Source of the DNA: Semisulcospira habei
Taxonomy: Eukaryota > Mollusca > Gastropoda > Semisulcospiridae
Assembly (NCBI GenBank): GCA_036245525.1
Contig: BTPG01000005.1
Coordinates: forward strand, 121,356,417 to 121,420,416
DNA: 64,000 bases
Direction of reading: 5' to 3'
In this document: piece after piece, positions 51,967 through 62,500 of the stretch
How positions within the stretch are numbered: the first letter of the stretch is position 1
Layout: every line of letters starts with the position of its first letter
Program-made: the position numbers and the translations under genes
Notes under the pieces: model-generated
Told to the model about the DNA's origin: nothing
Databases searched by the model: none
What the model saw: the letters and a program-made list of their open reading frames with translations, nothing else

Positions 51967-53905
51967 CTTGCCCCCTCCCTCGCCCCCGTCGGCAGTTCCC
52001 GGGTCTCCAGTCGGCGGGCGGCTGTCTCCTTACAGCGACCACTGGAGGTCGCTGTTCCCAGACGACCCCTGGATCCTTTCCACGGTTTCTACAGGCCTCC
52101 AGCTTTCGTTCTGGTCCCCTCCGCCTCTTCGCAGGTCCCCCATGTGGACCCAGTCTCCACTCGACACCTTTCAGACGGACGCTCTGCGCAGAAAAGTTTC
52201 GGCTCTCCTCGACAAAGCTGCAACGGAGGTGGTTTCGCGTCAGGACTCACCAGCATTTTACAGCCGCCTCTTTCTCGTTCCCAAACCAGGAGGCAAGTGG
52301 CGCCCAGTCATCGACTTGTCGGTGCTAAACAAGTTCATTTCGGCCCCCCGGTTCCGGATGGAGACAGCCAGGATCCTCCGAGCGACCGTCCGACCGATGG
52401 ACTTCGCGATCAGCCTCGATCTGTCCGACGCCTATCTTCACGTCCCGATTCTTCCGTCGTCTCGCAGGTACCTGCGGTTTGCCTTTGGGGGAGTCGTTTA
52501 CCAGTTCTGCGCCCTTCCCTTCGGCCTCAACATCAGTCCGTGGGTTTTTACGAGGATCCTCGACGCGGTGTTGGCCTACTTCCGCCAACGATCCCTGAGA
52601 CCGGCCTCCAATTACTTGGACGACCTACTACTGCGAAATCTGATAGCCTCGGCGCTCCAAGAGGACAGAGACGCCCTGCTTTCCCTCCTGCATCGCCTCG
52701 GGTTTCTTCTCAATCTGGGCAAATCGGATCTTACCCCCTCTCAGCGTTTTCTACGTCTGGGGATGGAATTCCTGACCGATCTCGATCTAGTCCGCCTGCC
52801 TCTGGCCCAGCGGCAGAAGATCGTCGATCTAGCACTTTCGATGGAGGTAGGGGCCTCCTTCTCAGCCAGGGTCTGGCTTCAACTTCTGGGTCTGCTCAGG
52901 GCGGCTGCGGACTTGCTTCCCTTGGGCAGGCTTTATGTCCGCCCGTTGCAGCTACATCTCCTGCTACACTGGCGTCCTTCGTCGGGTTCCCTTGCGGATC
53001 TTGTACCGGTTACTCCTCTGGCTCTTCCACACCTCCAGGGGTGGGCGGACATCGCTTGGCTGGCTACGGGCGTGCCTCTTCACTCACCTCCGCCCCGGTG
53101 GTCTCTCTGCACCGACGCGAGTCAGGCCGGCTGGGCGCGCATCTGTTACCGGACTTTGTCTCGGCCTCGGGCCTTTGGCCGCGGGGTTTGGCGGACAAAC
53201 ACATCAACTGGCTGGAGCTGAAGGCAGTTTGGCTGGCCCTCAGTTTTTGGCAGGAGACCTTGACCAACCAGGACGTTCTCGTTCTCTCCGACAACTCGAC
53301 GGTGGTGGCTTACATACAGAACCAGGGGGGCACACACTCGCCCTCCCTGTGCATTCTGCTTTACCACCCCCTCCTCTGGTGCAGGGACCAGGGCATTACT
53401 CTACGGGCTCGCCACATTCCCGGCCACCTGAACGTGATCGTGGACGCCCTGTCCCGCCGCGGACAGCTGCTCCACACGGAGTGGTCCCTACGCCCGGACA
53501 TCTTTCGCCTGATCTGCTCCCGGTGGGAAACACCTTTAGTCGACTTGTTTGCCACCAAATGGAACAAACAGCTCCCGGTCTACGTCTCACCAGTCCCGGA
53601 CCCGCTCGCCTGGGCGGTAGACGCGCTCTCCATCCCCTGGGACGGTCTGATCGCTTATGCCTACCCCCCATCAGTCCTCGTTCCGAAGGTTCTGCGGAAG
53701 CTTCTGGGTTGCTCCGCAGTCCTCTTTTTGGTGGCCCCCTTCAACTGGAACAAGAGCTGGACCACGGACCTACTCGAGCTAGCGACGGTCCTGCCGCTGG
53801 AGCTTCCTACACCTCCCACGATGCTCATGGCCAGCAGCTTTTCCATCCGTGCCCGGAGCGCCTCCTCCTTCACGCCTGGAGGTTGTCCGGCAAGCCCTCG
53901 CCGCT
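51827..53905 (+). pseudogene. DIRS copy 1 reverse transcriptase and RNase H (one frameshift)
   Basis: RT motifs in order: SRLFLVPKPGGKWRPVIDLS (about 52,260), ISLDLSDAYLHVPI (about 52,415), LPFGLNISPWVFT (about 52,517) and the catalytic YLDDLLL (about 52,613), the DIRS version of the Asp pair. RNase H starts SLCTDASQAGW (about 53,105), where the frame shifts, and continues KHINWLELKAVWLAL, LVLSDNSTVVAYIQNQGG and RHIPGHLNVIVDALSRRG. The connector runs to 53,905. The 5' end overlaps the Gag ORF. The frame change near 53,130 is the only obvious lesion. Confidence 0.8.
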
Positions 53906-54946
53906 AGAGGTTTCTCGGATGCGGCGGTGGCGGCTATTGCAGCAGCCCGCAGACGGTCTACACGGCGGGTTTATGAGAACAAGTGGAGGGTCCTTCAGGC
54001 ATGGTGCGCCTCCAGAAGTCTCCATCCCACACATCTAGCCATCCCGGAGCTGGCGGAGTTCTTCCTGTGGCCCTTTGAAGTACAAGGCTTAGCACCCATT
54101 ACCATCAAAGGATACCGCTCCATGATCGCGGACACTTACCGCCACCTGGGCCGGCCAGACCCAGGCGCTTGCAAGGATCTGACGGACTTGCTGGCACATT
54201 TTGAGCTCCGACGACCAGTCTCTCGGTCCCTAGTTCCTTGGTGGGATCTTGCCTGGGTACTAACGTGGCTGAACTCGGACCGCTTTGAACCTCTACAGTT
54301 GGCTAGTTTCTCAGATTTGACCCGGAAAGCATGTTTTCTGCTGGCTCTCGCCACGGCGTCCCGAGTGAGCGAGCTTCACGCTCTCTCGATACTTCCCTCC
54401 TGTTTGCAGTTTCGCTCGGACGGTTCTGCACAGCTTCTCACCGACCCATCCTTTTTGGCCAAGAACCGCCACCCTGCGGAGGCCCCTCAGATGCTGACCG
54501 TAAGGCCTCTCCGTGAAACGGACATGGCCCCTGAGTCGCGTCAACAGGACCCAGTGCGGGCGCTTAGGATTTACCTGCGTCGCTCTAAGCCGCGACGCCG
54601 GGGGCGCTCTCGCCTCTTCCTCCCACTGTCCGCAGGCAGGCCCGATATCTCGGCCCAGACAGTGTCGTCCTGGCTGCGGTGGGTGATTAAGTCGGCCTAG
54701 CAGGACCTCTCCCCGGACGGCAATAGACTTCTTCATATCCAGGCGCATGAAGTAAGAGCAGTGGCCACCTGTCTTGCCCTGGACCGCAACTGCTCGGTCA
54801 AAGATATTGTTACAGCGGTCGGCTGGCGAGCTGACTCCACCTTCGCCCGCTTTTATCTCAGAGACCTATCCGGCCAACGTGACTCCCTGGCACGGGTGGG
54901 CGACATCTCCGCGGCCCAGCACTCCCTCCGCGCGCCCCTGGCATCG
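53849..54946 (+). pseudogene. DIRS copy 1 tyrosine recombinase with a nonsense codon
   Basis: A phage-integrase-like recombinase that would integrate circular DIRS DNA. The N-terminal SAM-like region (TRRVYENKWRVLQAWC) is followed by the catalytic part: Arg in ATASRVSELHAL (about residue 171), the second-box HEVRAVA (about 54,746) and the Tyr in FARFYLRDL (about 54,850). A TAG at 54,698-54,700 breaks the frame between the first Arg and the later residues, which remain in frame afterwards. The gene overlaps the end of the RT/RNase H ORF. Without readthrough the enzyme would lack its nucleophile. Confidence 0.8.
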
Positions 54947-55059
54947 TAGTTACATCATAGCTGAAATCGTCGGGAGTGCTCTCTCTCTCTCTCTCTCTGG
55001 GCCGACGGGTGGTTGGGTTTGCGGTTATAGGATGGCACCCTCCGCCTGATCAACATTCT

Positions 55060-55397
55060 TCCAGATAGTAATGCCATCGGTAATGTATTTTGAAAAAACA
55101 AATGAATTTTTTTTCTAAAATGTATTTTTTTGAAAAATACTTACTGATGGCATTACTCAGACTGCCCTCCCGCCTGCACCGCTTGCCTTTTTGGCAAAAC
55201 TGTGAAACTGACAGGGTCGCCCTATGAATGCCAGGATAGGGTAGTAAGGGGAGTCCACCCGGGACCCCGGTGCGTGGATCCCCGGTGTCTCCTCGGGTTA
55301 CACAACTTTTGGCTGAAATCTATAGGTAATTGAGTGTATTCCAGATAGTAATGCCATCGGTAAGTATTTTTCCCAAAAATACATTTTAGAAAAAAAA
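55060..55397 (+). repeat. DIRS copy 1 internal complementary region and right inverted terminus
   Basis: About 55,068-55,150 joins the complement of the left end (taatgccatcggtaatgtat) to the complement of the right end (atacttactgatggcatta), as in the circle-junction template of DIRS elements. The right terminus then repeats the left terminus in inverse orientation (55,199-55,350) and closes with taatgccatcggtaagtatt near 55,350-55,371. Confidence 0.75.
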
Positions 55398-55679
55398 TTC
55401 ATTTTTGACACTAAGATTTGGGAACAAGCAAATGAACGAAAACGTCAAGACGCTTTCTAAGAAAGATTTGTAAAACAAAGTTAAAATAGTCCTGTCAACA
55501 GAGAAAGAGTTCAGCTTCCTCCAAAAATACAATCTCTGTTGGCCTTTCTTTACAACAGTTTCAGTATTGTCATCCCAATTCAGTTTATCATCGAAGATGG
55601 TGCCTAAGTATTTATACTTCTGGACAATGGCAACTTCCTTATCATGTATAATAGTCTTACTGTGATCCTGTTTGTTCAT
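55398..55679 (-). pseudogene. L2 LINE RT C-terminal portion
   Basis: Minus-strand VQKYKYLGTIFDDKLNWDDN, KKGQQRLYFWRKLNSF and VLTFSFICLF, the thumb region of L2-type RT. It ends at the DIRS insertion site. Confidence 0.7.
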
Positions 55680-55721
55680 CCTAAAGTCAACAGTAAGGTC
55701 ACATTAAGCTCTAAAATCGAG

Positions 55722-56109
55722 CCCCCACCCGGGTCTGCCCTGGGGGACTTGGGTGGGGTTAGGTATTTTTTAGTTCCCAGGGTCACCCTGGTCAGCCCCA
55801 CAGGGTGGGTTTTTCTCTCTATTCTGGGGCATGCGTTTCTGTCTACCCTTTGTCCATTCACCTGTATTTGCCTTTTTAAAACTCTCCCTACTGTCTGCAC
55901 TGCCTGTAGCTCTTGATATTGGATGTGTGTTGCTAAATGGTCTTAGCTTTATTTAGGCCCCATGTTGTAGGTTTATTTAACGTATTTGGCCGGCTGGCGA
56001 CATACATTCAATTTTCTGTTTAGTTTTTTTTTTCACAAGCAGTGCAGGCACGTCCTGAGAAAGCCTTGTTGCTGTCGGGACGTAAAGCAATGTACAATCA
56101 ATCAATCAA
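55722..56109 (+). mobile_element. SINE-like retroposon, copy 2
   Basis: 12-bp duplication tctaaaatcgag (55710-55721 and 56110-56121). Same body and (AATC)n tail as 44928-45413, without the 100-bp nested block. Confidence 0.75.
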
Positions 56110-56197
56110 TCTAAAATCGAGTTATCGCATCATTGAACAAAGTCAGTCCATGTTCATCAGATGACCCTTGCTGAAGGGAAAGTAAGGCGCTGTCATC

Positions 56198-56853
56198 TCA
56201 AAACTTGACAGTGTAACTGTCAGCATGACAACTCCTACAATCGTCGGTGTAGAGGATGTAAAGTAGTGGAGACAAGCAGCACCCCTGGGGGGAACAGGCG
56301 CATGTGACAGCAGTACTAGAGAAGCAACCATTAACCAAAACATGTTGTTGTCTACCGATAAGGAAATCTGTAATCCACAAAACAAGCTGTGGGTTAAGGT
56401 TGAAATTAGTCAGTAATCTCTGGGCTAACAGGTGTGGCTGCATGGTATTAAAGGCAGAGGAGAAGTCAGCAAATAGGATCCTGGCATGTGCACCGGGTCT
56501 CATCAGATGAGTGTACAGTTTGTCTAGAATGAACAACTTGGCATCTTCAACACCCTTTCCAGCCCGGTAAGCAAACTGCAATGGGTCCATTTTACTTTCA
56601 GTTGCAGACAAAACAAAAGCTCGGACAATCTTCTCCAAGGTTTTCATGACAAGGGAGGTTAATGCAACTCATTTACTGGTCTGAAGTCGTTCAGTTGTTT
56701 TGGGTTATCTTTTTGGGGAAGTGGAATGACCGTTGAGGTTTTCCATGCGGAGGGAATAGAGCAGGTATCTAGGGAGAGCTGGAAAAGGTGAAGAAAAACA
56801 CCACTAAGCTGTTCAGCACAACGTCCTGCCACAGATTCCATCAGGACCAGCAC
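56198..56853 (-). pseudogene. L2 LINE RT fingers and palm
   Basis: Minus-strand pieces: STVIPLPQKDNPKQLNDFRP (56,853-56,659) and DPLQFAYRAGKGVEDAKLF through ILFADFSSAFNTMQPHLL and GCCLSPLLYILYTDDC (56,647-56,198). A TGA falls exactly where the catalytic FADD box should read (TTT TGA GAT GAC), replacing its Ala codon. Confidence 0.7.
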
Positions 56854-56946
56854 TCTTGTTCACATTAATCATTCTCAAACACTTCTCAACACTCTCTTGT
56901 TCAATAACAATAGAGCCATCGTGTGTCAGTGTCTGTCTCAGATTGG

Positions 56947-57291
56947 CTACAGCAGACGAAAAGTCGCGCGTTTCAAAACGGGTAAAAAGGAATTAAAAGC
57001 ATCGGGCAACGTATCGTCACTGAAGCCCACAAGGCCGATCTTCGATTTATGTGTATCGTTGGCATTGTTGACAGCAGACATAATCTTTATGCCTTGCCAA
57101 GCGGCACGCAAATTACCACTAACGAGTTTCATTTCCACCTTGTGTTTGTATGCCAGTGTTGCCTGTCTGATCGCAGCTTTCACTTCCTTATTCACAATGC
57201 CTGACAATGTACACACGTGCTTCCTAGCACCAACTTTTATAGTAAAACGACTTTCCAGAAAAAATCTAATGAATTTACATAATGCACCCAA
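56947..57291 (-). pseudogene. L2 LINE pre-RT region
   Basis: Open for 114 codons: helical, with NLRAAWQGIKIMSAVN, typical of the segment between endonuclease and RT in L2 elements. The endonuclease is absent, so the copy is 5' truncated. Confidence 0.55.
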
Positions 57292-57299
57292 TCAGAACG

Positions 57300-57836
57300 G
57301 AACACGTAACTGAAACTCATAAATATTAATTTAAAAAAAAGAACTTTCTAGGATAACTACAATAGTCCACAAAAATTTGACTGCTCATTTCAGCCCCAAA
57401 TCCTAGTGTGTAATGACGTCACACAACAGTATGGCAGACCGTTCACGACCTTTCATAACACGCAAAGAATGGCCGTTAATTTCACGCTCACAGAAAACAA
57501 CTATGACTAAAAATAGATCAGCTTTACTAACGCTATTCTCCGTGTGACTTTGTTAGAAGCTTCCGGACTAAACTTGGCGTATCATAACAAAACCAATTCT
57601 GCTATCTGCACGAACAACAGAGAATCTCACTGAAAAGGTACGTGATTCGTAACCATGATAGCTCAAATAAATATTGGATCGTTTCCTACGATTAACACAT
57701 GCATGCTCTCACAGAACAACACATCCACAATCGTAACATACAGGAAACTGATTTTCTCAGACTGTGACCAATCCATCCCCATCTTCTTCACCCAATTTCA
57801 TTCTCTGCTGTTATCTGCTCTGTTCTCTCCCAGAGT
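57300..57836. other. No gene recognised
   Basis: AT-rich sequence between two LINE remnants. No ORF or repeat boundary supported. Confidence 0.4.
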
Positions 57837-59460
57837 CTGACGTTGCTGATCCGTAGTGTTGTAGGAGTTTCCACAAAGTCTCTTGGTCCACGCTGTCAAA
57901 TGCTTTCTCGTAATCCACAAAGTTGACGTACAGCGGGGAGCTCCACTCCAGAGACTGTTCCACGATGATGCGGAGAGTGGCGATCTGGTCTGTACATGAT
58001 CGGTTTTTCCTGAATCCTGCTTGCTGGTCTCTCAGCTGGGGGTCGACGGAGCTCTTCATTCTCTCCAGGATGATCCTGTTGAAAACTTTTCCTGGTACTG
58101 ACAGCAATGTGATTCCTCTGTAGTTGGAACATTTGCTGAGGTCGCCTTTCTTGGGAAGCTTGATTAGGTACTCTTCCTTCCAGTCAGCCGGCATCACCTC
58201 CTCTTCCCAGATCTTTCCAAACAGTGGGTACAGCAGCTCTACTGTTGTCTCTAGGTCTGCTTTCAGAGCCTCAGCAGGGATGCCATCTGGCCCTGCTGCT
58301 TTGCCGTTCTTCAAAAATGCCACTGTTCTTCTGATCTCTTCCCGGCTGGCTCTGTCACATCTGATGGGTAGATCAGTCTCTGCTGGCTTGATGCCTGGGG
58401 TGGGTTGGGTCTGTTCAGTAACTCTTCAAAATACTTGGCCCATCTGTCGAGTTGGTCTGCTCTGTCTGCAATAGGCTTGCCTTCTTTGTCTTTTACTGGT
58501 CTTTCTGTATGGCCATACTTGCCCGACAATCTTTTGGTAATGTCGTAGAGCTGTTTCATGTTGCCGCTGCCTGCTGCCTTTTCTGCCTCTGCTGCCAGGC
58601 TGTCTGTAGGCCCTCTTGTCTGCCCTGATACTCCTCTTCACCTTGCGGATGGCTTCCGAGTATTCCTCATGTGCCCTTGCTTTGGCTGCTCTCGTGCGAC
58701 TGTTGTTGACAACTGCTTTCTTCTGCTTCTTCACTTCTATCGTCTTCAAGGTCTGTGCTGACATCCAGTCCTTGTGATGGGGTTTCCTGAACCCTACAGT
58801 GTCTTTGCAGGTTGGGTTCAGTTCTTTTCTAACTGCCTTCCACTGCTGCTGTGTGGTGACCGCCTCCTCTTCGTTTACTAGCTCCTGTAGTGCCTGAAAC
58901 CAGTTGGACAGCACCAGTTTGAACTCTTCTCTCACTCCAGTCTCTCTCAGGAGGCCTCCATTATAGCACTGTCTTCTGTGCGGATTTTCTTTAATTTGAG
59001 CTTTATTCTTAAGGTAAGCAGATGGTGGTCTGAGGCGACATCTGCTCCCCTCCTCACTCGAACATCTTGAAGGGATCTTCTAAATTTCTTGCTAATGCAG
59101 ATATGGTCTAGTTGGTTCTCTGCAGTATGGTCAGGTGAGACCCAAGTTGCTTTGTGTATTCTTCTGTGTGGGAAGATGCTGCCTCCAATGACAAGTCTGT
59201 TTAGAGCACAAAAGTCTACAAACCTCTCCCCTTTCTCACTCATCTCCCCTAGTCCCTGTCTCCCCATCACCTCTTTGTATCCGGTGTTGTCCTCCCCTAT
59301 TTTGGCATTAAAATCGCCCATGACGATGGTGATGTCTCGCTCCGCACATTTGTCCACAGCACTCTGGAGTCGGTTGTAGAACTCTTGTTTCTCTTCATCG
59401 TCACTGTCATTAGTGGGTGCATAACACTGGATGACGCTGAGCTTAATCTTTGTTTTCTCA
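57837..59460 (-). pseudogene. RTE LINE fragment (endonuclease to RT), cut by DIRS copy 2
   Basis: Same family as 25,771-27,757. Minus strand: VIQCYAPTNDSD and VMGDFNAKIGEDN (59,468-58,947), a shift near 58,940, the Lys/Arg connector (58,935-58,426), FLKNGKAAGPDGIPAEAL (58,323) and RT text through DQQAGFRKNRSCTDQIATLR and VDYEKAFDSVDQETLWKLLQ to 57,840. The 5' part of the endonuclease would lie beyond DIRS copy 2. Three or more frame changes; inactive. Confidence 0.75.
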
Positions 59461-60268
59461 AAACACATTACCGATGGTATTACTTAAAGGAAATGGTTTC
59501 TTAGCTAGTCTAATTTTAGCCCAAAATTGTTGTGTACGAGTATGGTCATGATGGCAGGTGAGGGGCGCCATAGCCCAGGCGAAAACCCGGGTAGCCTCCC
59601 TTCCGGTTCAACCACGCATGCGCCACACCACTCATACGCCAGTCAGTTTTCTTTGCTAGTCTCAGAAGGTTGTGTACGGGACTCGCTCTGTTCGATAGGA
59701 CTCTATCTTCGTTAGGAAAGTCTAAACAGAAGGAAGCTTGTTCAAGGTGGGAAACCTGGCTTGAGGTTTCCGTCGGTCTACGGACTTAGGAACTTGTTCC
59801 TAGTGAACGTTACTTGTGAATTTCACCCGTCGGCGCCATCTTATCCTACCGGGCGCGGCGACGCCAGGTTGAGCTGTACTCACGCCTTGTGCCGCTCTGG
59901 CCCTAGTGCGTGTTACTCGTGTGTGCCAAGCTTCTACTTCGCTCTTCAGCCTGCTCTGAGTGCCTGCTGTTGCGGAGACTTCGTTTCGTCACCTTTACTG
60001 ACGCCAGTGGATTCGCCCGGCATCAGCGTTACGTGGTCGCCGTCCGACGCCGGGCCGTGTCTGCGTGCTAACCTTTCTGGTGGGTCTTCAACCGGGTTGG
60101 TGCCTCACTTCTTCGGATGGCAAGGTAATATCTCTGCCTTGGCCTGCGTCAGGCGCTCAAGGGTAGTGGTGGAGCGCCGGGCGTAGGCTTACACGATACA
60201 CGTCGTTCGTTCACGCGGATTCGGTGCGGGCCCACGGGGGCACGCTCGCTCGCATTTCATTGTACATT

Positions 60269-62500
60269 ATGTTTTGCAGTTGGCAAGTCCGAACATGCAC
60301 TCGATGTGGGCAATTCCAGTGGCCGAGTGACGAACATCTGGTTTGCCTGCCCTGTTCCGGTTGTACCTCCACGCGTCCGTGCTCGGTCTGCGCCCCATGG
60401 CTGGAGGAACAATGGACCCAGCTGTGGAGTTTCTACGGCCGCAAGAAACCTACACAAGCACGCAAGAACGATCCCACACCGGTACGCGCCACAGTCCAGT
60501 CGAGTGGCCCTGACCGAGTGTCTGAGCAGACGAACCAGCGGCTTCGGTCGCGTGCACGTGTAGTACCGGCAGCCACCACAGTCCAGTCGAGTGGTCTCTG
60601 TACGGTCAAGGATCCTAGAGCACCTCGGGCTAGGCCTCTAAACAAGACTCCGGTAGCCACCACAGTCCAGTCGAGTGGTCTCTACCCGGTAGCAACGCCT
60701 ATGCAGGCAACTGATAAGGAACTGATACAGGCTCCTACTCCCGCTCTGGTTGCGGGCCTGACTAATACGGATCTCCAGGTAGCTGACAAGCTCTCGCCAC
60801 AGATTCGTCCTGCTGCTTCCGCTACCCTGTTCTCCGCTAGGGACCAGCGCGGAACGCCAGCGCCCCGCCCAGCTCCTTCCATCCGGGCGTCAAGTTCCGA
60901 CAAGTCTTCTCACCGGACGCGCTCCCGCTCTCGGGTATGAAGCAGTCGCCTCCGCTCTGCTGCGGTGCGAGTTACTCCCTGTCTTCAGTCCGAGCGAACC
61001 TCAGCTGTTAGACATCGTTCACGCTCGAGCGACAGGTCTACTCGCCCGAGGGTCGATTCCTACCGGTCGGAATCCAGCCGACATTCGCGGACACAGTACA
61101 GGCATGACTCTGCTTTGCGTTCAGCTTTGCGCCATTTCAGACGTTCCCGGTCCCCGCGTCGCCGCCCCCGCTCCCGTTCACGCTCCTCTCGGCAGAGTGC
61201 CGCTCATCGCCCGCGACACCGTCGTAGGTCAGGAGTTCGGGCTTCCCGCTCAGCGTCGAGTGATTCACGGGACCATTCATCTAGCAGACACTGGCGGCGC
61301 CACGCACCAGTGAGAAGATCTCCTCCACCGGCTACGACCGTTACCCTCCCCGGCGACGGTAGTCTTCCTCCTCGTTTGGGAGTGGACCCGATTCCCCACT
61401 CAGTTCCGGCAGAAGAGGACACCCTTAGCCTGAACCCCGAGGAATCGATGTCGGCACTACTACAGGTGGCCAGCCCCGCCCCGTCCAATCCCTCGGGTGG
61501 CGACGAGGAATTCCCGCCGGCTGCCATTGGACATAGGTTAGAGACACTGCGGGCCCTTGATGAAGCCGCACGGCTTATCGCGGCTTGCCTCCCTGCAGAA
61601 GACTGCCCTCCCTCTCCAGTTCTTAAAAGGAAAGCGTCCGCCTTTGTGGACGCAGAACGACAGGCCAAGCGATTCAAGTCTCTCCCCCAGCCGCCGGGTT
61701 TCCGGGAGTTACGTGATGCGTTTTCTGCTCATCTTGCGCAAGGGGCATGCGGTACAGGATTCTTCTCAGACTCCAAGTGGCCGACAGGTATAGACATCGC
61801 CTTCCGGCAGTCATGGTATGCGGGCCATACACAGCACTTTTCCTGCCCTCTACCGACAGCGGACCCCGCGGCAGTGGCGTTCTCTGGGACTTCCTTACGT
61901 CAGTCTCTCCTCCCCGGGGTAGAACAGACCGCGACACTCATTAGGAACACCCTGGCAGCAGCGGGATTTCTAGATTTGGTCACGCAAGCCATCATCCGAC
62001 GTGTAGAGGACTCCTGGCATCCGTCAATTTCGCCTCTGCTGGGAGACCTGCTCGCCCTAGCAGTTTCGGGGAACCGCGCTGTATATCATGTCGCTGTCAA
62101 CTCCATGGCAGCCGCCTCTAACTGCGACTTACTGCGTCGAGATGCGATTCTCCGTTCCTGTCCCATTCCGCTGGATGTGAAGACTCAGCTTCGGCAGGCG
62201 CCTCTCGGCGGTGAATTACTGTTCGGCCCCACCTGGCTCGCTGTGAAGGAAGCTAACAAGGACGCCTGGCCTAACCGCCCAGCCCCAACTTCCTTTCGAC
62301 CAACCCGCAAGGCTCCGGGTCGCCCCCTGCGGACTGCTAGACCCACCGCCCGCCCTTTCACCAGAGGTGGTCGCGTCTACCCCCCAGAGCTCCAGCCTTT
62401 CCTCGCGCCCGCCCTTTCCCCAGTACCGAGCCTCCCCCACCCCTCCCCGCCCGCACCTGGCCCAGACCTGCCCGGCGCCCCGGGCGGGGCCGGGCGCACT
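60269..62500 (+). CDS. DIRS copy 2 Gag, interrupted by one TGA
   Basis: The first ATG in frame is 60269 (MFCSWQVRTCTRCG). A Cys-rich start (CTRCGQFQWPSDEHLVCLPC, CSVCAPWLEEQW) matches copy 1. A Ser/Arg/Pro-rich region holds three near-identical repeats of ATTVQSSG. TGA at 60938-60940 interrupts; after it the same frame is open through a dense Arg/Ser domain (RSRSPRRRPRSRSRSSR, about 61,140-61,190) and the conserved core (SLPQPPGFRELRDAF, TGFFSDSKWPTG, FRQSWYAGHTQHF, KTQLRQAPLGG). The SR-like domain suggests RNA binding. The boundary with pol is nominal because the frame does not stop. Confidence 0.65.

Larger units (their letters stand above)
48931..55397 (+). mobile_element. DIRS retrotransposon copy 1 (complete, mutated)
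   Basis: Left inverted terminus about 48,931-49,120, gag-like ORF, RT/RNase H ORF, tyrosine recombinase, internal complementary region (about 55,060-55,150) and right inverted terminus (about 55,150-55,397). The left terminus is the reverse complement of 55,199-55,350 over about 160 bp. No target duplication surrounds it, as expected for recombinase-mediated integration. Multiple frame lesions and a nonsense codon in the recombinase make it inactive. Confidence 0.85.
48275..57291 (-). mobile_element. L2-family LINE split by DIRS copy 1 and a SINE-like insert
   Basis: RT pieces on the minus strand, in element order: 57,291-56,947 (pre-RT), 56,853-56,659, 56,647-56,198, 55,679-55,398, then after the DIRS insertion 48,930-48,833, and a 3' end near 48,275-48,320 (aagggataaataaagttgtt on the minus strand). 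The C-terminal protein text jumps from FPNLSVKN on one side of the DIRS to NSLQRIVRLSSKIIG on the other, placing the DIRS within a single codon neighbourhood. Confidence 0.75.

Noticed and set aside
53849..54946. Phage integrase or prophage remnant
   Set aside because: The tyrosine recombinase lies behind DIRS RT/RNase H and within DIRS termini, so it is a eukaryotic retrotransposon gene.
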